Below the pieces are notes generated by a model. It did no database searches and was not told where the DNA came from. It worked only from the letters and a program-made list of their open reading frames with translations. The position numbers and the translations under genes were made by a program. A stretch of DNA of 64,000 nt. Source: Chryseobacterium turcicum (GTDB taxonomy: Bacteria; Bacteroidota; Bacteroidia; Flavobacteriales; Weeksellaceae). The first letter of the stretch is position 1, and each line of letters opens with the position of its first letter. The stretch lies in assembly GCF_021010565.1 (NCBI RefSeq), contig NZ_JAJNAY010000001.1, forward strand, positions 496,001-560,000, in the 5' to 3' direction. Positions 34,894 to 43,846 of the stretch are shown here, piece after piece.

Positions 34894-36156
34894 TTAAACA
34901 CTATTTTGTTTTCGATCATAAAATAATGAGATGGTAACCATCGCAATGTAAAATAAAAATAAGAAGGTCAATTCTTTCGCAATTTCACCGATTCCGCTGT
35001 TTCTTAAAATAATATCGTAATACGCATTCAAACCCCAATTCATTGGAGAGAAAGCAGCGATTTTCTGCATAAATTCTGGCATTAAAAATACCGGAACCCA
35101 AATACCGCCAATTGCAGCCAACACAACAACCGAAGTTGCTCCAAATGGGGCAGATTGCTCCTGAGTTTTTGCTACAGTTCCTAGTAAAACGCCAAATCCG
35201 ATTGCTGCTAACCCTGCGAATAAAGTCACAATAATTAAATGAAACATTTTTCCGGTCACGTCAAATTGTGGCAAATCCATATAGGGGAAAAGCCAAATAC
35301 CGACTGCAACCATTAATAAAAATTGAATGATGCAAATAATTAAATACGTGAATGTTTTTCCTAAAATATGAATGTAGTACGGTGTTGGGCTCACACGAAC
35401 TCTCACGCTCGTTCCCTGACTTTTTTCTTTAACTAAATTTATAGACAAAGGAACGACAATAAAGAAAATCGCAAACAATGCCCAAGCCGGAACGTTGTGC
35501 TGAACGGAATTCGGCATTAGTTCTTCCTTGCCTTTGTTTGGCGTGATTTCTTTGAAGGTAATTAAGCTTTTATTTTCAAGGTCTTCGGTTGTTCCTAATT
35601 GGTCTTGGAAGGCTTTGTAGATTTTTTTATTCTCGATTTCGAAAACCATTTTATTGATGGCATTCATCACAGAATTTTTAAATCCTGCATTGGTTGCTGG
35701 GTCAAAATAAAGATGAATGTCTTTTGCCTTTGAAGCGACAACTTTTGTGGCAGTAGAATCACTTTCCAAGCCAAACGAGCTTACAATGGTCTGAACTTTA
35801 GAATCAATATTTGAATTTAAATCTTTCGTTAAGTTTTTTGGAATAACAATCGCCATTTGATAATCTCCTGTGAAAACAGCTTTCTCAGCCTCTTTTTCAT
35901 TGTAATTGGTAATCAGTTCAAATGTTTTGCTGGTTTCCAGTTCTTTTTTGATGACTTTGGAAACTTCAGATTGATCTTGATCAATAAAAATAATTGGAAT
36001 TTTTGAACCTTCAAGATTTTTAAAAGTAGAATCCTGAATTAATGTGATGGTAATAATCAGAAGTAACGGCATTAAAAATATAATGACAATTCCCCCTGAA
36101 TCTCTTTTCAGCAACTGAATTTCCTTGATGAAACTTCTCCACAATTTATACAACAT
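34894..36156 (-). CDS. ABC-2 type transporter permease
   Basis: The 420-residue protein has one N-terminal membrane helix (about 22-42), a long extracytoplasmic domain (about 45-220), then five or six membrane segments at the C-terminus (PAWALFAIFFIVVPLSI, ILGKTFTYLIICIIQFLLMV and others). This is the ABC-2/YhgE-like exporter layout. It overlaps the ATPase gene by 11 bases. With that gene it is a candidate exporter of pigment or its precursor lipid. Confidence 0.88.
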   Translation of the reverse strand: MLYKLWRSFIKEIQLLKRDSGGIVIIFLMPLLLIITITLIQDSTFKNLEGSKIPIIFIDQDQSEVSKVIKKELETSKTFELITNYNEKEAEKAVFTGDYQMAIVIPKNLTKDLNSNIDSKVQTIVSSFGLESDSTATKVVASKAKDIHLYFDPATNAGFKNSVMNAINKMVFEIENKKIYKAFQDQLGTTEDLENKSLITFKEITPNKGKEELMPNSVQHNVPAWALFAIFFIVVPLSINLVKEKSQGTSVRVRVSPTPYYIHILGKTFTYLIICIIQFLLMVAVGIWLFPYMDLPQFDVTGKMFHLIIVTLFAGLAAIGFGVLLGTVAKTQEQSAPFGATSVVVLAAIGGIWVPVFLMPEFMQKIAAFSPMNWGLNAYYDIILRNSGIGEIAKELTFLFLFYIAMVTISLFYDRKQNSV

Positions 36157-36898
36157 CTCTCAATTCTTTTCCGGTTAATGAAATGAAAACATCTTCTAAG
36201 TTTTCTGCGTTGGCAACTTTTTCTACCAATTCTTCAGGTGTTCCTGTTGCGTGAATTTTTCCATGGTCGATAATGGCGATTTTTGTACAGAATTCCTCCG
36301 CTTCAGAAAGGTGATGCGAAGTGTAAATAATGCATGTTCCTTTTTTATTTAAATCTAAAAGATAATCGATGATTGCTTTTTTCGACTGTACATCAACGCC
36401 AACTGTTGGTTCGTCTAGAAACAAAACTTTCGGATTGTGAAGTGTTCCGGCAATCAGATTGCAACGGCGTTTCATTCCTCCTGAAAATTGGTCAACTTTT
36501 TTATCTGCAAATTTCGTTAAACCCATCAATTCTAAAGCTTCAGCGATAGATTTTTGCAAATACGATTGTTTCAAACCATACAAACTTCCAAAAAACATCA
36601 GGTTTTCTTTCGCTGTTAAAGTAGGGTAGAGCGCATATTCTTGCGGAACTACCCCAATAAGTTGCTTAATTTTTGTGCTGTCTTTTTTAGGAGAAAGTCC
36701 GTTAATCGTAAAACTTCCTGATGTTGGTTTAATTAAACCTGAAAGCATAGAAATCAAGGTGGTTTTTCCGGCGCCGTTTGGTCCGAGAATTCCGTAGATT
36801 TCGTTTTTATCGATGTTTAAAGAAATGTCATTAACCGAAAAATCTTCCGAATTTTTGTATTTCTTGTAAAGGTTTTCTATTTCGATGATATGTTCCAA
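36146..36898 (-). CDS. ABC transporter ATP-binding protein
   Basis: The 250-residue ATPase has Walker A GPNGAGKTT (about 41-49), signature FSGGMKRR, Walker B VLFLDEPTVGVD and the H-loop SHHLSEAE. It belongs to the exporter-type ABC-2 systems. It overlaps the permease gene on the 3' side and lies two bases from the BtrH-like gene on the 5' side, so all are co-transcribed. Confidence 0.92.
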   Translation of the reverse strand: MEHIIEIENLYKKYKNSEDFSVNDISLNIDKNEIYGILGPNGAGKTTLISMLSGLIKPTSGSFTINGLSPKKDSTKIKQLIGVVPQEYALYPTLTAKENLMFFGSLYGLKQSYLQKSIAEALELMGLTKFADKKVDQFSGGMKRRCNLIAGTLHNPKVLFLDEPTVGVDVQSKKAIIDYLLDLNKKGTCIIYTSHHLSEAEEFCTKIAIIDHGKIHATGTPEELVEKVANAENLEDVFISLTGKELRDVV

Positions 36899-36899
36899 A

Positions 36900-37895
36900 C
36901 TAAATTGCTTTTCTCAGTTTTTTATAAAAATCTTCCTCCAAATCGGCAATATGAAGCATCGATTTTGAAAGCTGATTGTAAATATCATTTTTTGAATTTC
37001 TATTCTTATAAACTCGGGCAATATCTACGGCGAAATCTCTCCAAAGGTCACCGATTGCGGTAATTTCTTTAGATAATTCTTTCAGTTCGTCATTTTTAAG
37101 AATGACAGCAGCTTCTTGTAAAAAAGCCCCATAAATAAATCTGAAACCGCCACCGCCGGTTCCGATTTCTTCCTGCATTCTAATCAATTGTCCGAGGTAA
37201 TGATTGGTCACTTTTGTACCTTTTTTCTCTGCCCATTTCGGGATGCTTCTCGCTACCCAGCGCATTGCTTTTACACCAATTAACGGAACGGGAGCAAGCA
37301 TATTTTTACAGGTATCTTTAATTCCTTTTTTAATGGCTTCCTCCAAATTTACATTTTCAGGAATGTGAGTTGGAAAGTACATATGACCTTTTGGAGCAAG
37401 CGCACCTTTTGCGTAACGTACTTTTTCAAGTTCAGCTTCTGATAAAGTCGTTGCAAAATCCATCACAGGGTCACTTATTAAGAATTTGCCATTTTCTTTT
37501 CCGTAAACGACTAAATTGTGAGCGTTGAAATGAAATTTATATTCTTCAGGAAAGTAGGTAAGGTTGAAAACTCCAACCTGTAAGCCTGTAGGGATGTTTT
37601 GTTCTAAATTTTTTTCTAATGCAGCTTGTGCATCTTTAGGATTTGAGAATTTTATTCTTTTTATTTTAATTCCCAATCTTTTTGCTGCTTTGCTAAAAAT
37701 TGCTCCGGGCATCGGTCTATAGCTAAATCCGGGTGAAAAATTGACTTTCAAAAAAGGAAGATATACAAAAAATAAACCTGAACCGATTCCGAAAATCATG
37801 GGTTCGCTGAGTTTCAAACCTCTGTTGAGGAGTAAGTTGGAGGCAACACCGTTTTCGCAATGAGCAGTTTGATGGTGTTCAAAATTAATCTTCAT
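36900..37895 (-). CDS. BtrH-like (DUF4872) acyltransferase/peptidase-fold protein
   Basis: The 331-residue protein begins with the BtrH N-terminal domain. Cys13 lies in HCENGVASN, His126 in FNAHNLVVYG and Asp142 in LISDPV, a papain-like Cys-His-Asp set. BtrH moves an acyl side chain from an ACP to the antibiotic butirosin, so a similar transfer from the cluster ACP to the resorcinol or another acceptor is possible. The C-terminal half is helical and of unknown role. Confidence 0.82.
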   Translation of the reverse strand: MKINFEHHQTAHCENGVASNLLLNRGLKLSEPMIFGIGSGLFFVYLPFLKVNFSPGFSYRPMPGAIFSKAAKRLGIKIKRIKFSNPKDAQAALEKNLEQNIPTGLQVGVFNLTYFPEEYKFHFNAHNLVVYGKENGKFLISDPVMDFATTLSEAELEKVRYAKGALAPKGHMYFPTHIPENVNLEEAIKKGIKDTCKNMLAPVPLIGVKAMRWVARSIPKWAEKKGTKVTNHYLGQLIRMQEEIGTGGGGFRFIYGAFLQEAAVILKNDELKELSKEITAIGDLWRDFAVDIARVYKNRNSKNDIYNQLSKSMLHIADLEEDFYKKLRKAI

Positions 37896-37897
37896 TT

Positions 37898-38302
37898 TTA
37901 TTTACCGTTGAAGTTTTTTAATTCATCTACCGAAATTCCGAATGCATCGGCATATTTTTTTAGGGTAGAATCGCTGAGTTTTTTAAAAATTGAGGGTTTG
38001 GTATGTCTTTTTACGGTCCATTGCCATTTGTCAACATAGGCTGCAAGTACCTGAAAATCCATTTTATTGAGTTCCATAAAATAGATGATTGGGCTTACGA
38101 TATTGTTGGCAACATTTTGTCTTGCTTCTTCAATTCTTTCGCTTATTAAAGCTAAAGATTCGTCTAAAGCTGCTTTTTTAGCATCCCAACCAATGCTGTT
38201 TGCGGTTGTATAGTTGTTATTTTCATCAGTTACATATAACACTTCGGTCATGTTGGCTGATTTCAAGTTACTTTCGTCCTGAGGGAGATCTTGTTTTTTC
38301 AC
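37898..38302 (-). CDS. Protein of unknown function at the head of the operon
   Basis: The 134-residue protein is helical, with a central IGWDAKKAALDESLALISER segment and a C-terminal KLSDSTLKKYADAFGISVDE that resembles the end of an HTH-like helix pair. No HTH core is clear. It is separated by two bases from the BtrH-like gene and opens the long minus-strand series that runs to 23156. Confidence 0.72.
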   Translation of the reverse strand: MKKQDLPQDESNLKSANMTEVLYVTDENNNYTTANSIGWDAKKAALDESLALISERIEEARQNVANNIVSPIIYFMELNKMDFQVLAAYVDKWQWTVKRHTKPSIFKKLSDSTLKKYADAFGISVDELKNFNGK

Positions 38303-38420
38303 CTGAAAATATTTCTGTTAATTATGTTATCAATCAATTGGCTAAAATAATAAAAATGCAGGACATAAGATTGTGTAATTTTTTTTGACTAATTCTGAAA
38401 TGAAAATATAAGACCCTATT

Positions 38421-38454
38421 AAAAATAAAAATGCGCCAAGAAAAATCTCGACGC
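38421..38454 (-). terminator. Intrinsic terminator
   Basis: On the minus strand GCGTCGAG pairs with CTTGGCGC (two G-U pairs) and is followed by a T-rich tract. It ends the small gene at 38481-38687. Confidence 0.75.
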
Positions 38455-38480
38455 GCTAACAATAAATATATAAGTGAATT

Positions 38481-38687
38481 TTATTGACGTACTCTCTGTA
38501 ATTTTTTTGTTAAAGAATGTGCGGGAAGATAGATTGCAGATATTGCTAAAAATAGCATGGTCATCATTGCAAAAAATTCTGTAAACCTCATCGTCATGCT
38601 GGGTTCTTTCACATCACCATCCATCAGAAAGCCTATGGTTGTAATAATTGCAGATACAGTAAGGATGTTTAAAAGTTTTCTTTTCAT
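38481..38687 (-). CDS. Small two-helix membrane protein
   Basis: The 68-residue protein has two hydrophobic helices (about 5-22 and 36-55) separated by a charged loop, and a basic tail. No family is recognised. It has its own terminator, so it is probably a separate transcript. The clear end signal and the ATG support a real gene. Confidence 0.6.
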   Translation of the reverse strand: MKRKLLNILTVSAIITTIGFLMDGDVKEPSMTMRFTEFFAMMTMLFLAISAIYLPAHSLTKKLQRVRQ

Positions 38688-38801
38688 TGTTTAGATTTTT
38701 AAATTGTATATCAAACGCAGGTGAACTTGTTTTATTGTGTAAATGATTTGTAACGAAACAAAAGTTGTAAAGACTAATATAGTCAAATAATTAATTTCAA
38801 T

Positions 38802-41714
38802 ATGAAGAAAATTTTTATTTCTCTTTCTCTTTTTGTGATGTTACATGCTGCAGCACAAAAATTTGAAACGCAGAAACAAACGGATGCTCAAGGTTACAGC
38901 TTCGAAACAGTGAAGAATGACCAGTCTGGAGTAAGAGTGTATACTTTGAAAAATGGGTTGAAAGTATATCTTGCTAAAAATGACGATGCACCGAGAATTC
39001 AGACTTATATTCCGGTAAGAACAGGTTCTAATAATGATCCTAGCGACAATACCGGTCTTGCTCATTATTTGGAGCACATGGTTTTCAAAGGAACTTCACA
39101 TTTGGGAACTCAGGATTGGGCAAAAGAAAAAGCTATTTTAAAGCAAATCTCTGATCTTTACGAACAGCACAAAGCAGAAAAAGATCCTGAAAAGAAAAAA
39201 GCACTTTACAAAAAAATAGATGAGGTTTCTCAGGAAGCTTCAAAATATGCAATTGCAAACGAATATGATAAAGCAATTTCATCTTTGGGAGCAACAGGAA
39301 CCAACGCTCACACTTGGTTAGACGAAACAGTTTACAAAAACAATATTCCTTCGAATGAGCTTGAAAAATGGCTTAAAGTTGAAAAAGAACGTTTTTCTGA
39401 ATTGGTTTTAAGATTGTTCCATACAGAATTGGAAGCCGTTTACGAAGAATTCAACAGAGCACAGGATAACGACGGACGTTTGGTAAATTATGCATTAATG
39501 GATGCTCTTTTCCCAAAACATCCAAACGGTCAGCAAACAACCATTGGAACTTCAGAACATTTGAAGAGTCCTTCAATGGAGGCAATTCACAAGTATTTTG
39601 ATACGTATTATGTTCCTAATAACATGGCGGTCGTTTTGGTTGGAGATTTAGATTTCGACAAAACGATTAAAATGGTAGATCAGTATTTCGGTACATTCAA
39701 ATACAAAGAATTACCGATGAAGAAAATGGTCTCTGAAGCACCAATGACTTCTATTGTATCTAGAACCGTTAAAAGCCCATCTACGCCAAGAATGACAATT
39801 GCATGGAGAACCGATTCAAACGGAACTCAGGAAGCTAAATTGGCAACTTTAGTAGGTGAAATTTTAAGCAATAACGGAGACGCAGGTTTAATCGATTTAA
39901 ATATCAACCAAAAACAAACAACTTTAGGAGCAGGAGCGTATGCAAGTCCTCTTAAAACATACGGTTCATTTAATATGTATGTTACTCCGAAAGATGGACA
40001 AAGCTTTGATGAAGCTAAAAAATTACTTTTCGCTCAGATTGATTTAATTAAAAAAGGTCAATTCCCAGATTGGATGCTGAAAGCTATCGTTAATGATATG
40101 AAAGTACAGCGTATGAAAGGTTGGGAAACTGCAGACGGTTTGGCAACGACACTTTACGGCGCTTATATTGGCGAAAGAACTTGGGAACAAGAATTAGACG
40201 AAATCAATCAGTTTGAGAAAATTTCAAAAGCTGATGTAGTAAAATTTGCCAACGATTTCTTTAAAGATAATTATGTTGTTATTTATAAGGAAAAAGGGGT
40301 TAATGATAAATTAGTTCGTGTAGAAAACCCAGGAATTACACCTATTAAATTGAATAAAAACGCACAGTCACCTTTCCTTAAAGATATTTTGGGTACAAAG
40401 GTTACAGACAGCAAACCTCAGTTTGTAGATTATAAAACAGCAATTGCTACAACTCAGATTAAAGATAAAAAAGTAAGCTTTGTCAACAACAAATACAATA
40501 AAGTTGCACAGGTAAGCTATATTTTCCCTTTCGGAACGGATAACGATAAGGAACTTTCTTTAGGGGTGGGCGTTTTACAGTATTTAGGGACTGATAAATA
40601 CACTCCGGAGCAATTGAAAGAAGAATTCTACAAATTAGGAATTTCAAACAGCTTCAGGACTTCAAATGACCAGACCATCATTACATTGAGCGGTCTTGAA
40701 GGAAACATGAAAAAAGGAGTGGAATTATTAAACCACTGGTTGAAAAATGTGAAAGCAGACCAGGATGTTTACAATAAAACAGTAAAAAATATTCTGGAAT
40801 CTAGAGATGTTGCCAAAAAAGACAAAACAAGAATTATGGCAGCTCTTTCCAACTATGCTAAATATGGGAAAGATTCTAGAATGACGGATATTATTTCTAA
40901 AGAGCGTCTTCAGAATATCAATGTTTCAGAATTGATGGCTAAGATGAAAACGTTGAATAATTATCCTTACGAAGTTTTCTTATATGGAGAAAATCAGAAA
41001 GATTTAGAGAAAGCGGTAAAACCATTTATTGCTAATGCAAGCTTGAAACCTGCAACAGCTAAAGTATATGCAGAACCTGCAACTCAAGGTAAAGTATATT
41101 TTGCGAACTATGACATGGTGCAAATGGAAATGTCTAAAGTAGCAAAAGGAAGCAACGTTAACTTAGCCAACTTTGGTAAGGCGAATGTTTTCAACGAATA
41201 TTTTGGTAGAGGTTTGTCTTCTATCGTATTCCAAGAGATTAGAGAAAGTAAGTCTTTGGCATATTCTGCATACGTTTCTTATGCTAATGCTTCAGAAAAA
41301 GATCACCCGAACTATGTAACCAACTATATCGGAACACAGTCTAATAAATTACCTTTAGCAGTTACTGCAATGGATGAATTGATGGCTGATTTTCCACAAA
41401 TTCCGGCTCAGTTTGAAAACTCAAAAGGTTCAGCTTTAAAGCAAATTGCATCAAACAGAATCAATAGAACGAATATTTTCTATAATCAATTGGCTCTTAA
41501 AAAACTGGGAGTAGATTATGATATCAGAAAAGATATTTACTCTGAAATTCAGACCTTGACATTGCCTCAGTTAACAGGTTTTTATAACACAGAAATCAAA
41601 CCATTACAGTATAATACTGCCATTATCGGGAAAAGAGAAAACCTGAATATGGAGTCTATCAACAAAATGGGAGCGTTTAAAGAAGTAAGTTTAGAAGAAA
41701 TCTTTGGATATTAA
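38802..41714 (+). CDS. M16 family zinc metalloprotease
   Basis: The 970-residue protein has a signal peptide (cut after HAAAQ) and two M16 halves. The inverted zinc motif HYLEH lies at residues 88-92 with the third ligand in ELEAVYEEFNRAQ; the second half lacks the motif, as usual. M16 peptidases degrade or process peptides in the periplasm or on the outer membrane. It is a single-gene unit with a GNRA-capped terminator after it. A small palindrome (GACTA-ATA-TAGTC, 38772-38784) lies upstream. Confidence 0.92.
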   Translation: MKKIFISLSLFVMLHAAAQKFETQKQTDAQGYSFETVKNDQSGVRVYTLKNGLKVYLAKNDDAPRIQTYIPVRTGSNNDPSDNTGLAHYLEHMVFKGTSHLGTQDWAKEKAILKQISDLYEQHKAEKDPEKKKALYKKIDEVSQEASKYAIANEYDKAISSLGATGTNAHTWLDETVYKNNIPSNELEKWLKVEKERFSELVLRLFHTELEAVYEEFNRAQDNDGRLVNYALMDALFPKHPNGQQTTIGTSEHLKSPSMEAIHKYFDTYYVPNNMAVVLVGDLDFDKTIKMVDQYFGTFKYKELPMKKMVSEAPMTSIVSRTVKSPSTPRMTIAWRTDSNGTQEAKLATLVGEILSNNGDAGLIDLNINQKQTTLGAGAYASPLKTYGSFNMYVTPKDGQSFDEAKKLLFAQIDLIKKGQFPDWMLKAIVNDMKVQRMKGWETADGLATTLYGAYIGERTWEQELDEINQFEKISKADVVKFANDFFKDNYVVIYKEKGVNDKLVRVENPGITPIKLNKNAQSPFLKDILGTKVTDSKPQFVDYKTAIATTQIKDKKVSFVNNKYNKVAQVSYIFPFGTDNDKELSLGVGVLQYLGTDKYTPEQLKEEFYKLGISNSFRTSNDQTIITLSGLEGNMKKGVELLNHWLKNVKADQDVYNKTVKNILESRDVAKKDKTRIMAALSNYAKYGKDSRMTDIISKERLQNINVSELMAKMKTLNNYPYEVFLYGENQKDLEKAVKPFIANASLKPATAKVYAEPATQGKVYFANYDMVQMEMSKVAKGSNVNLANFGKANVFNEYFGRGLSSIVFQEIRESKSLAYSAYVSYANASEKDHPNYVTNYIGTQSNKLPLAVTAMDELMADFPQIPAQFENSKGSALKQIASNRINRTNIFYNQLALKKLGVDYDIRKDIYSEIQTLTLPQLTGFYNTEIKPLQYNTAIIGKRENLNMESINKMGAFKEVSLEEIFGY

Positions 41715-41738
41715 TTTTTCATTAATATAAATTGTTTG

Positions 41739-41766
41739 AAGTGAGGCAGAAATGTCTCACTTTTTT
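41739..41766 (+). terminator. Intrinsic terminator with GAAA tetraloop
   Basis: AAGTGAGGCA (41739-41748) and TGTCTCACTT (41753-41762) form a 10-bp stem with one G-U pair and a GAAA loop, followed by a T tract. Confidence 0.88.
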
Positions 41767-41843
41767 ATGCTTTATAACGGTTAAAAAAGTTTGTACATTT
41801 GATGTTATAAGAAGAATAATAAACAAATCAATTACTAGAGAGC

Positions 41844-42392
41844 ATGGGAAATAAAAAGCTAATTTGGAGTCTATTTGCTTTCGGTTTATTTTTTCTGTTT
41901 CTTGCTTTTAAATTTTTTATTTCAGAATTACCGGATAAAAATAATATTGTAAAAGTCAGCGGACTTCTAGAAAACGATATAAAAAGAGAATCCGGAAGAC
42001 GTGGAAAAAAATCTTTAATTATTAAATTAAAAAACTATCCCGAAATTGATTTCATGATAGGAAGCGTTGCTTTAGATGAGATTGATTCTGAGGAATTAAT
42101 AGATGAGAATAAAGCAGGAGATTCTATTACGTTTTTCGTCGAAGAAAAAGATTTCAGAAGAAAGGTTTTAAAAACTGAAAAAATCCCGTTTCCAGAGAAT
42201 ATTCTTCATCCTGAAAAAATACATATTCTTGAAATTAAAAATAGTAAATCAAATTATCTGTTGCTGGAAGATTATCGTAAAGCAGCTTTAAAAAACAATT
42301 ATCTGGGAGTTGCCTTTTTTGGGATTTTGGGAATACTAATGTTTATTGCAGGCATCAAATTAATACAAGTTCAAAAAAATAAGGAAATGTAA
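41844..42392 (+). CDS. Two-helix membrane protein of unknown function
   Basis: The 182-residue protein has a membrane helix near the N-terminus (about 8-26) and a second near the C-terminus (about 152-172), with a charged, beta-rich region between them (VSGLLENDIKRESGRRGKKS). It would hold an extracytoplasmic domain between two anchors. No known family is seen. It is preceded and followed by terminators. Confidence 0.75.
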   Translation: MGNKKLIWSLFAFGLFFLFLAFKFFISELPDKNNIVKVSGLLENDIKRESGRRGKKSLIIKLKNYPEIDFMIGSVALDEIDSEELIDENKAGDSITFFVEEKDFRRKVLKTEKIPFPENILHPEKIHILEIKNSKSNYLLLEDYRKAALKNNYLGVAFFGILGILMFIAGIKLIQVQKNKEM

Positions 42393-42393
42393 T

Positions 42394-42419
42394 GTGAGGT
42401 AAAAATATCTTACTTTTTT
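42394..42419 (+). terminator. Intrinsic terminator
   Basis: GTGAGGTA (42394-42401) pairs with TATCTTAC (42406-42413) around an AAAA loop with two G-U pairs and is followed by six T. A separate palindrome starts four bases later. Confidence 0.82.
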
Positions 42420-42422
42420 CTG

Positions 42423-42459
42423 ATACCCGTGTCAAGGTTTTAAACCTTGACACGGGTAT
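42423..42459. repeat. Perfect 18-bp inverted repeat, AACCTTGAC family
   Basis: ATACCCGTGTCAAGGTTT and its exact reverse complement are separated by one T. Its inner core is the same as in the palindrome at 16265-16297, but the outer arms differ (CCCGTG versus AGCCTT). The differing arms still pair perfectly, which means compensating changes. Confidence 0.88.
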
Positions 42460-42551
42460 TTTTGATTGAATTTAAAGCGTAAAATATACGATGTAAGTTG
42501 CTTAAGAAAATTTCAAGAGAAAGATGTTATCCCTCAATTTTTAGCATTAAT

Positions 42552-42818
42552 TTACCTTCTCTTATATTTCAGTTGTATCAAAAGATAAATTTCTCCTTTT
42601 TCTAAATCATTGCACCATGTTCGCTCAGTAACCACAGCATTGTTGTATAGAGCTAATTTCTCCATGTTTTCATAATATTCTATTCTTTCTGAGGTTTGAT
42701 GTTTGAAAAAAGAAATCAGATTTACCTCATCTCCAACTTGTGGCGCTACAGGAAACTCTACAGAATTTTCAAACTTAAATTCAATGTCGTATGAATAGAA
42801 TCTTACTTGTATGCTCAT
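42552..42818 (-). CDS. Protein of unknown function
   Basis: The 88-residue protein looks beta-rich (VRFYSYDIEFKFENSVEFP, EIYLLIQLKYKRR) and soluble. No family is recognised. It is transcribed away from the repeat and stands alone between two terminators. Confidence 0.65.
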   Translation of the reverse strand: MSIQVRFYSYDIEFKFENSVEFPVAPQVGDEVNLISFFKHQTSERIEYYENMEKLALYNNAVVTERTWCNDLEKGEIYLLIQLKYKRR

Positions 42819-42856
42819 AATTATATTTTTCTCAAATATATCGACAATTTAATCAA

Positions 42857-42883
42857 TAAAAAAAGCCAACTCTAAAGTCGGCT
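42857..42883 (-). terminator. Intrinsic terminator of the dar operon
   Basis: On the minus strand AGCCGAC pairs with GTTGGCT around a six-base loop and is followed by a run of seven T. It lies just after the last dehydratase gene. Confidence 0.85.
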
Positions 42884-42906
42884 CATGTATTTTATAATGC
42901 AAGTTT

Positions 42907-43350
42907 TTAGGATTCTATTTCCTGAATAAATATACTTATTTCGGTACGAATCAAGAGCTTTTCATCCAGAAAAGTTTCACAGAAAATCTGGCAAATATTG
43001 TCGTATTGTGAGATTAATGATGCTTTAGAAATAATCTTATCGCCAACTTGAGGCAAGCCAAAAACTTCAATTTTCTTGATGTTGGTAATGAATCCAATCA
43101 CTTTCGTGTTCGATTCCGGGTTTTCAAAAAAGCTTTGTCCGAGAATCGATGATGAGGTTTGTGCAGAATGCTCAATCAACCCAGCTTCCACAAATTCATT
43201 GTTGTGTACAAAAATATTATCTGCCTTAATTTCAAAAGAAGTCACCACTTTTTCCGGAGTAAGCTCCAGAATATAGTCTGCCATCAACATCGGGTTGCGA
43301 TGAGGCAAAAAATGATGAATGTTGATGAGGTTTTCTTCTTTTAGCTGCAT
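42907..43350 (-). CDS. FabZ-like hotdog dehydratase (dar operon)
   Basis: The 147-residue hotdog protein has FLPHRNPMLMADY, which keeps the catalytic His of FabZ-like dehydratases, and FVEAGLIEHSAQ, which supplies the opposite helix Glu. It resembles the ApeI/ApeP-type dehydratases of aryl-polyene clusters. It is the last gene of the operon that starts at the MMPL exporter and is a close relative of the neighbour at 43415-43846. Confidence 0.85.
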   Translation of the reverse strand: MQLKEENLINIHHFLPHRNPMLMADYILELTPEKVVTSFEIKADNIFVHNNEFVEAGLIEHSAQTSSSILGQSFFENPESNTKVIGFITNIKKIEVFGLPQVGDKIISKASLISQYDNICQIFCETFLDEKLLIRTEISIFIQEIES

Positions 43351-43362
43351 TTTGTATGTTTT

Positions 43363-43395
43363 AAACCTAACGGGTTTCTGAAACCCGTTAGGTTT
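43363..43395. repeat. Perfect 15-bp inverted repeat, AACCTAACGGG type
   Basis: AAACCTAACGGGTTT (43363-43377), loop CTG, and its exact complement (43381-43395) lie between two dehydratase genes. It is a member of the same general class of REP-like palindromes as 16265-16297 and 42423-42459. Confidence 0.85.
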
Positions 43396-43414
43396 GTATT
43401 CTTATTAGTAAAAA

Positions 43415-43846
43415 CTATTTTACTACTGTTTTCATTTCTGATTTGGCGATAACTTCATTGTCGATTTTAGTAACGATTTCTACCAAAGTTACACCCATCA
43501 TTTCGTTGATGATTTTTACCTCAGAAACCAATTGGTCTTCAGTCTTAGGTAACGTTTCAGCTTCAAAGGTTTTAATAGCGCCGATATATCCTGTAGGAGC
43601 TTCTTTTCCTAAAAGATAAAATTTATATCCTGTATGAAGCGCTACACTTTGTGCTTGATGCTCTATTAATCCTGAAGCCTGAAAAACTCCTTCGTGTACA
43701 AAAATATTGTCTTCTTTAATGGTAAATCCTGAAACTAAATGCTCTTCAGAATATTCTGAAATACTATTGACCATCACAAAAGGGAATTTCTGCGGAATTA
43801 AATTTTCTACAAAATTCTGGTCGGTTGTAGGTAAAGAAACATCCAT
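43415..43846 (-). CDS. FabZ-like hotdog protein lacking the catalytic His
   Basis: The 143-residue protein (ATG at 43846, overlapping the darB stop by one base) aligns with its neighbour at 42907. It has NLIPQKFPFVMVN where the active enzyme has FLPHRNPMLMADY, so the catalytic His is replaced. The helix Glu motif GLIEHQAQS is kept. An inactive subunit that pairs with an active one is plausible. A start at 43903 would run far into darB and is rejected. Confidence 0.83.
   Translation of the reverse strand: MDVSLPTTDQNFVENLIPQKFPFVMVNSISEYSEEHLVSGFTIKEDNIFVHEGVFQASGLIEHQAQSVALHTGYKFYLLGKEAPTGYIGAIKTFEAETLPKTEDQLVSEVKIINEMMGVTLVEIVTKIDNEVIAKSEMKTVVK

Noticed and set aside
38772..38784. GACTA-ATA-TAGTC as a regulatory site of the M16 gene
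   Set aside because: Short and unsupported by any second copy in the window.
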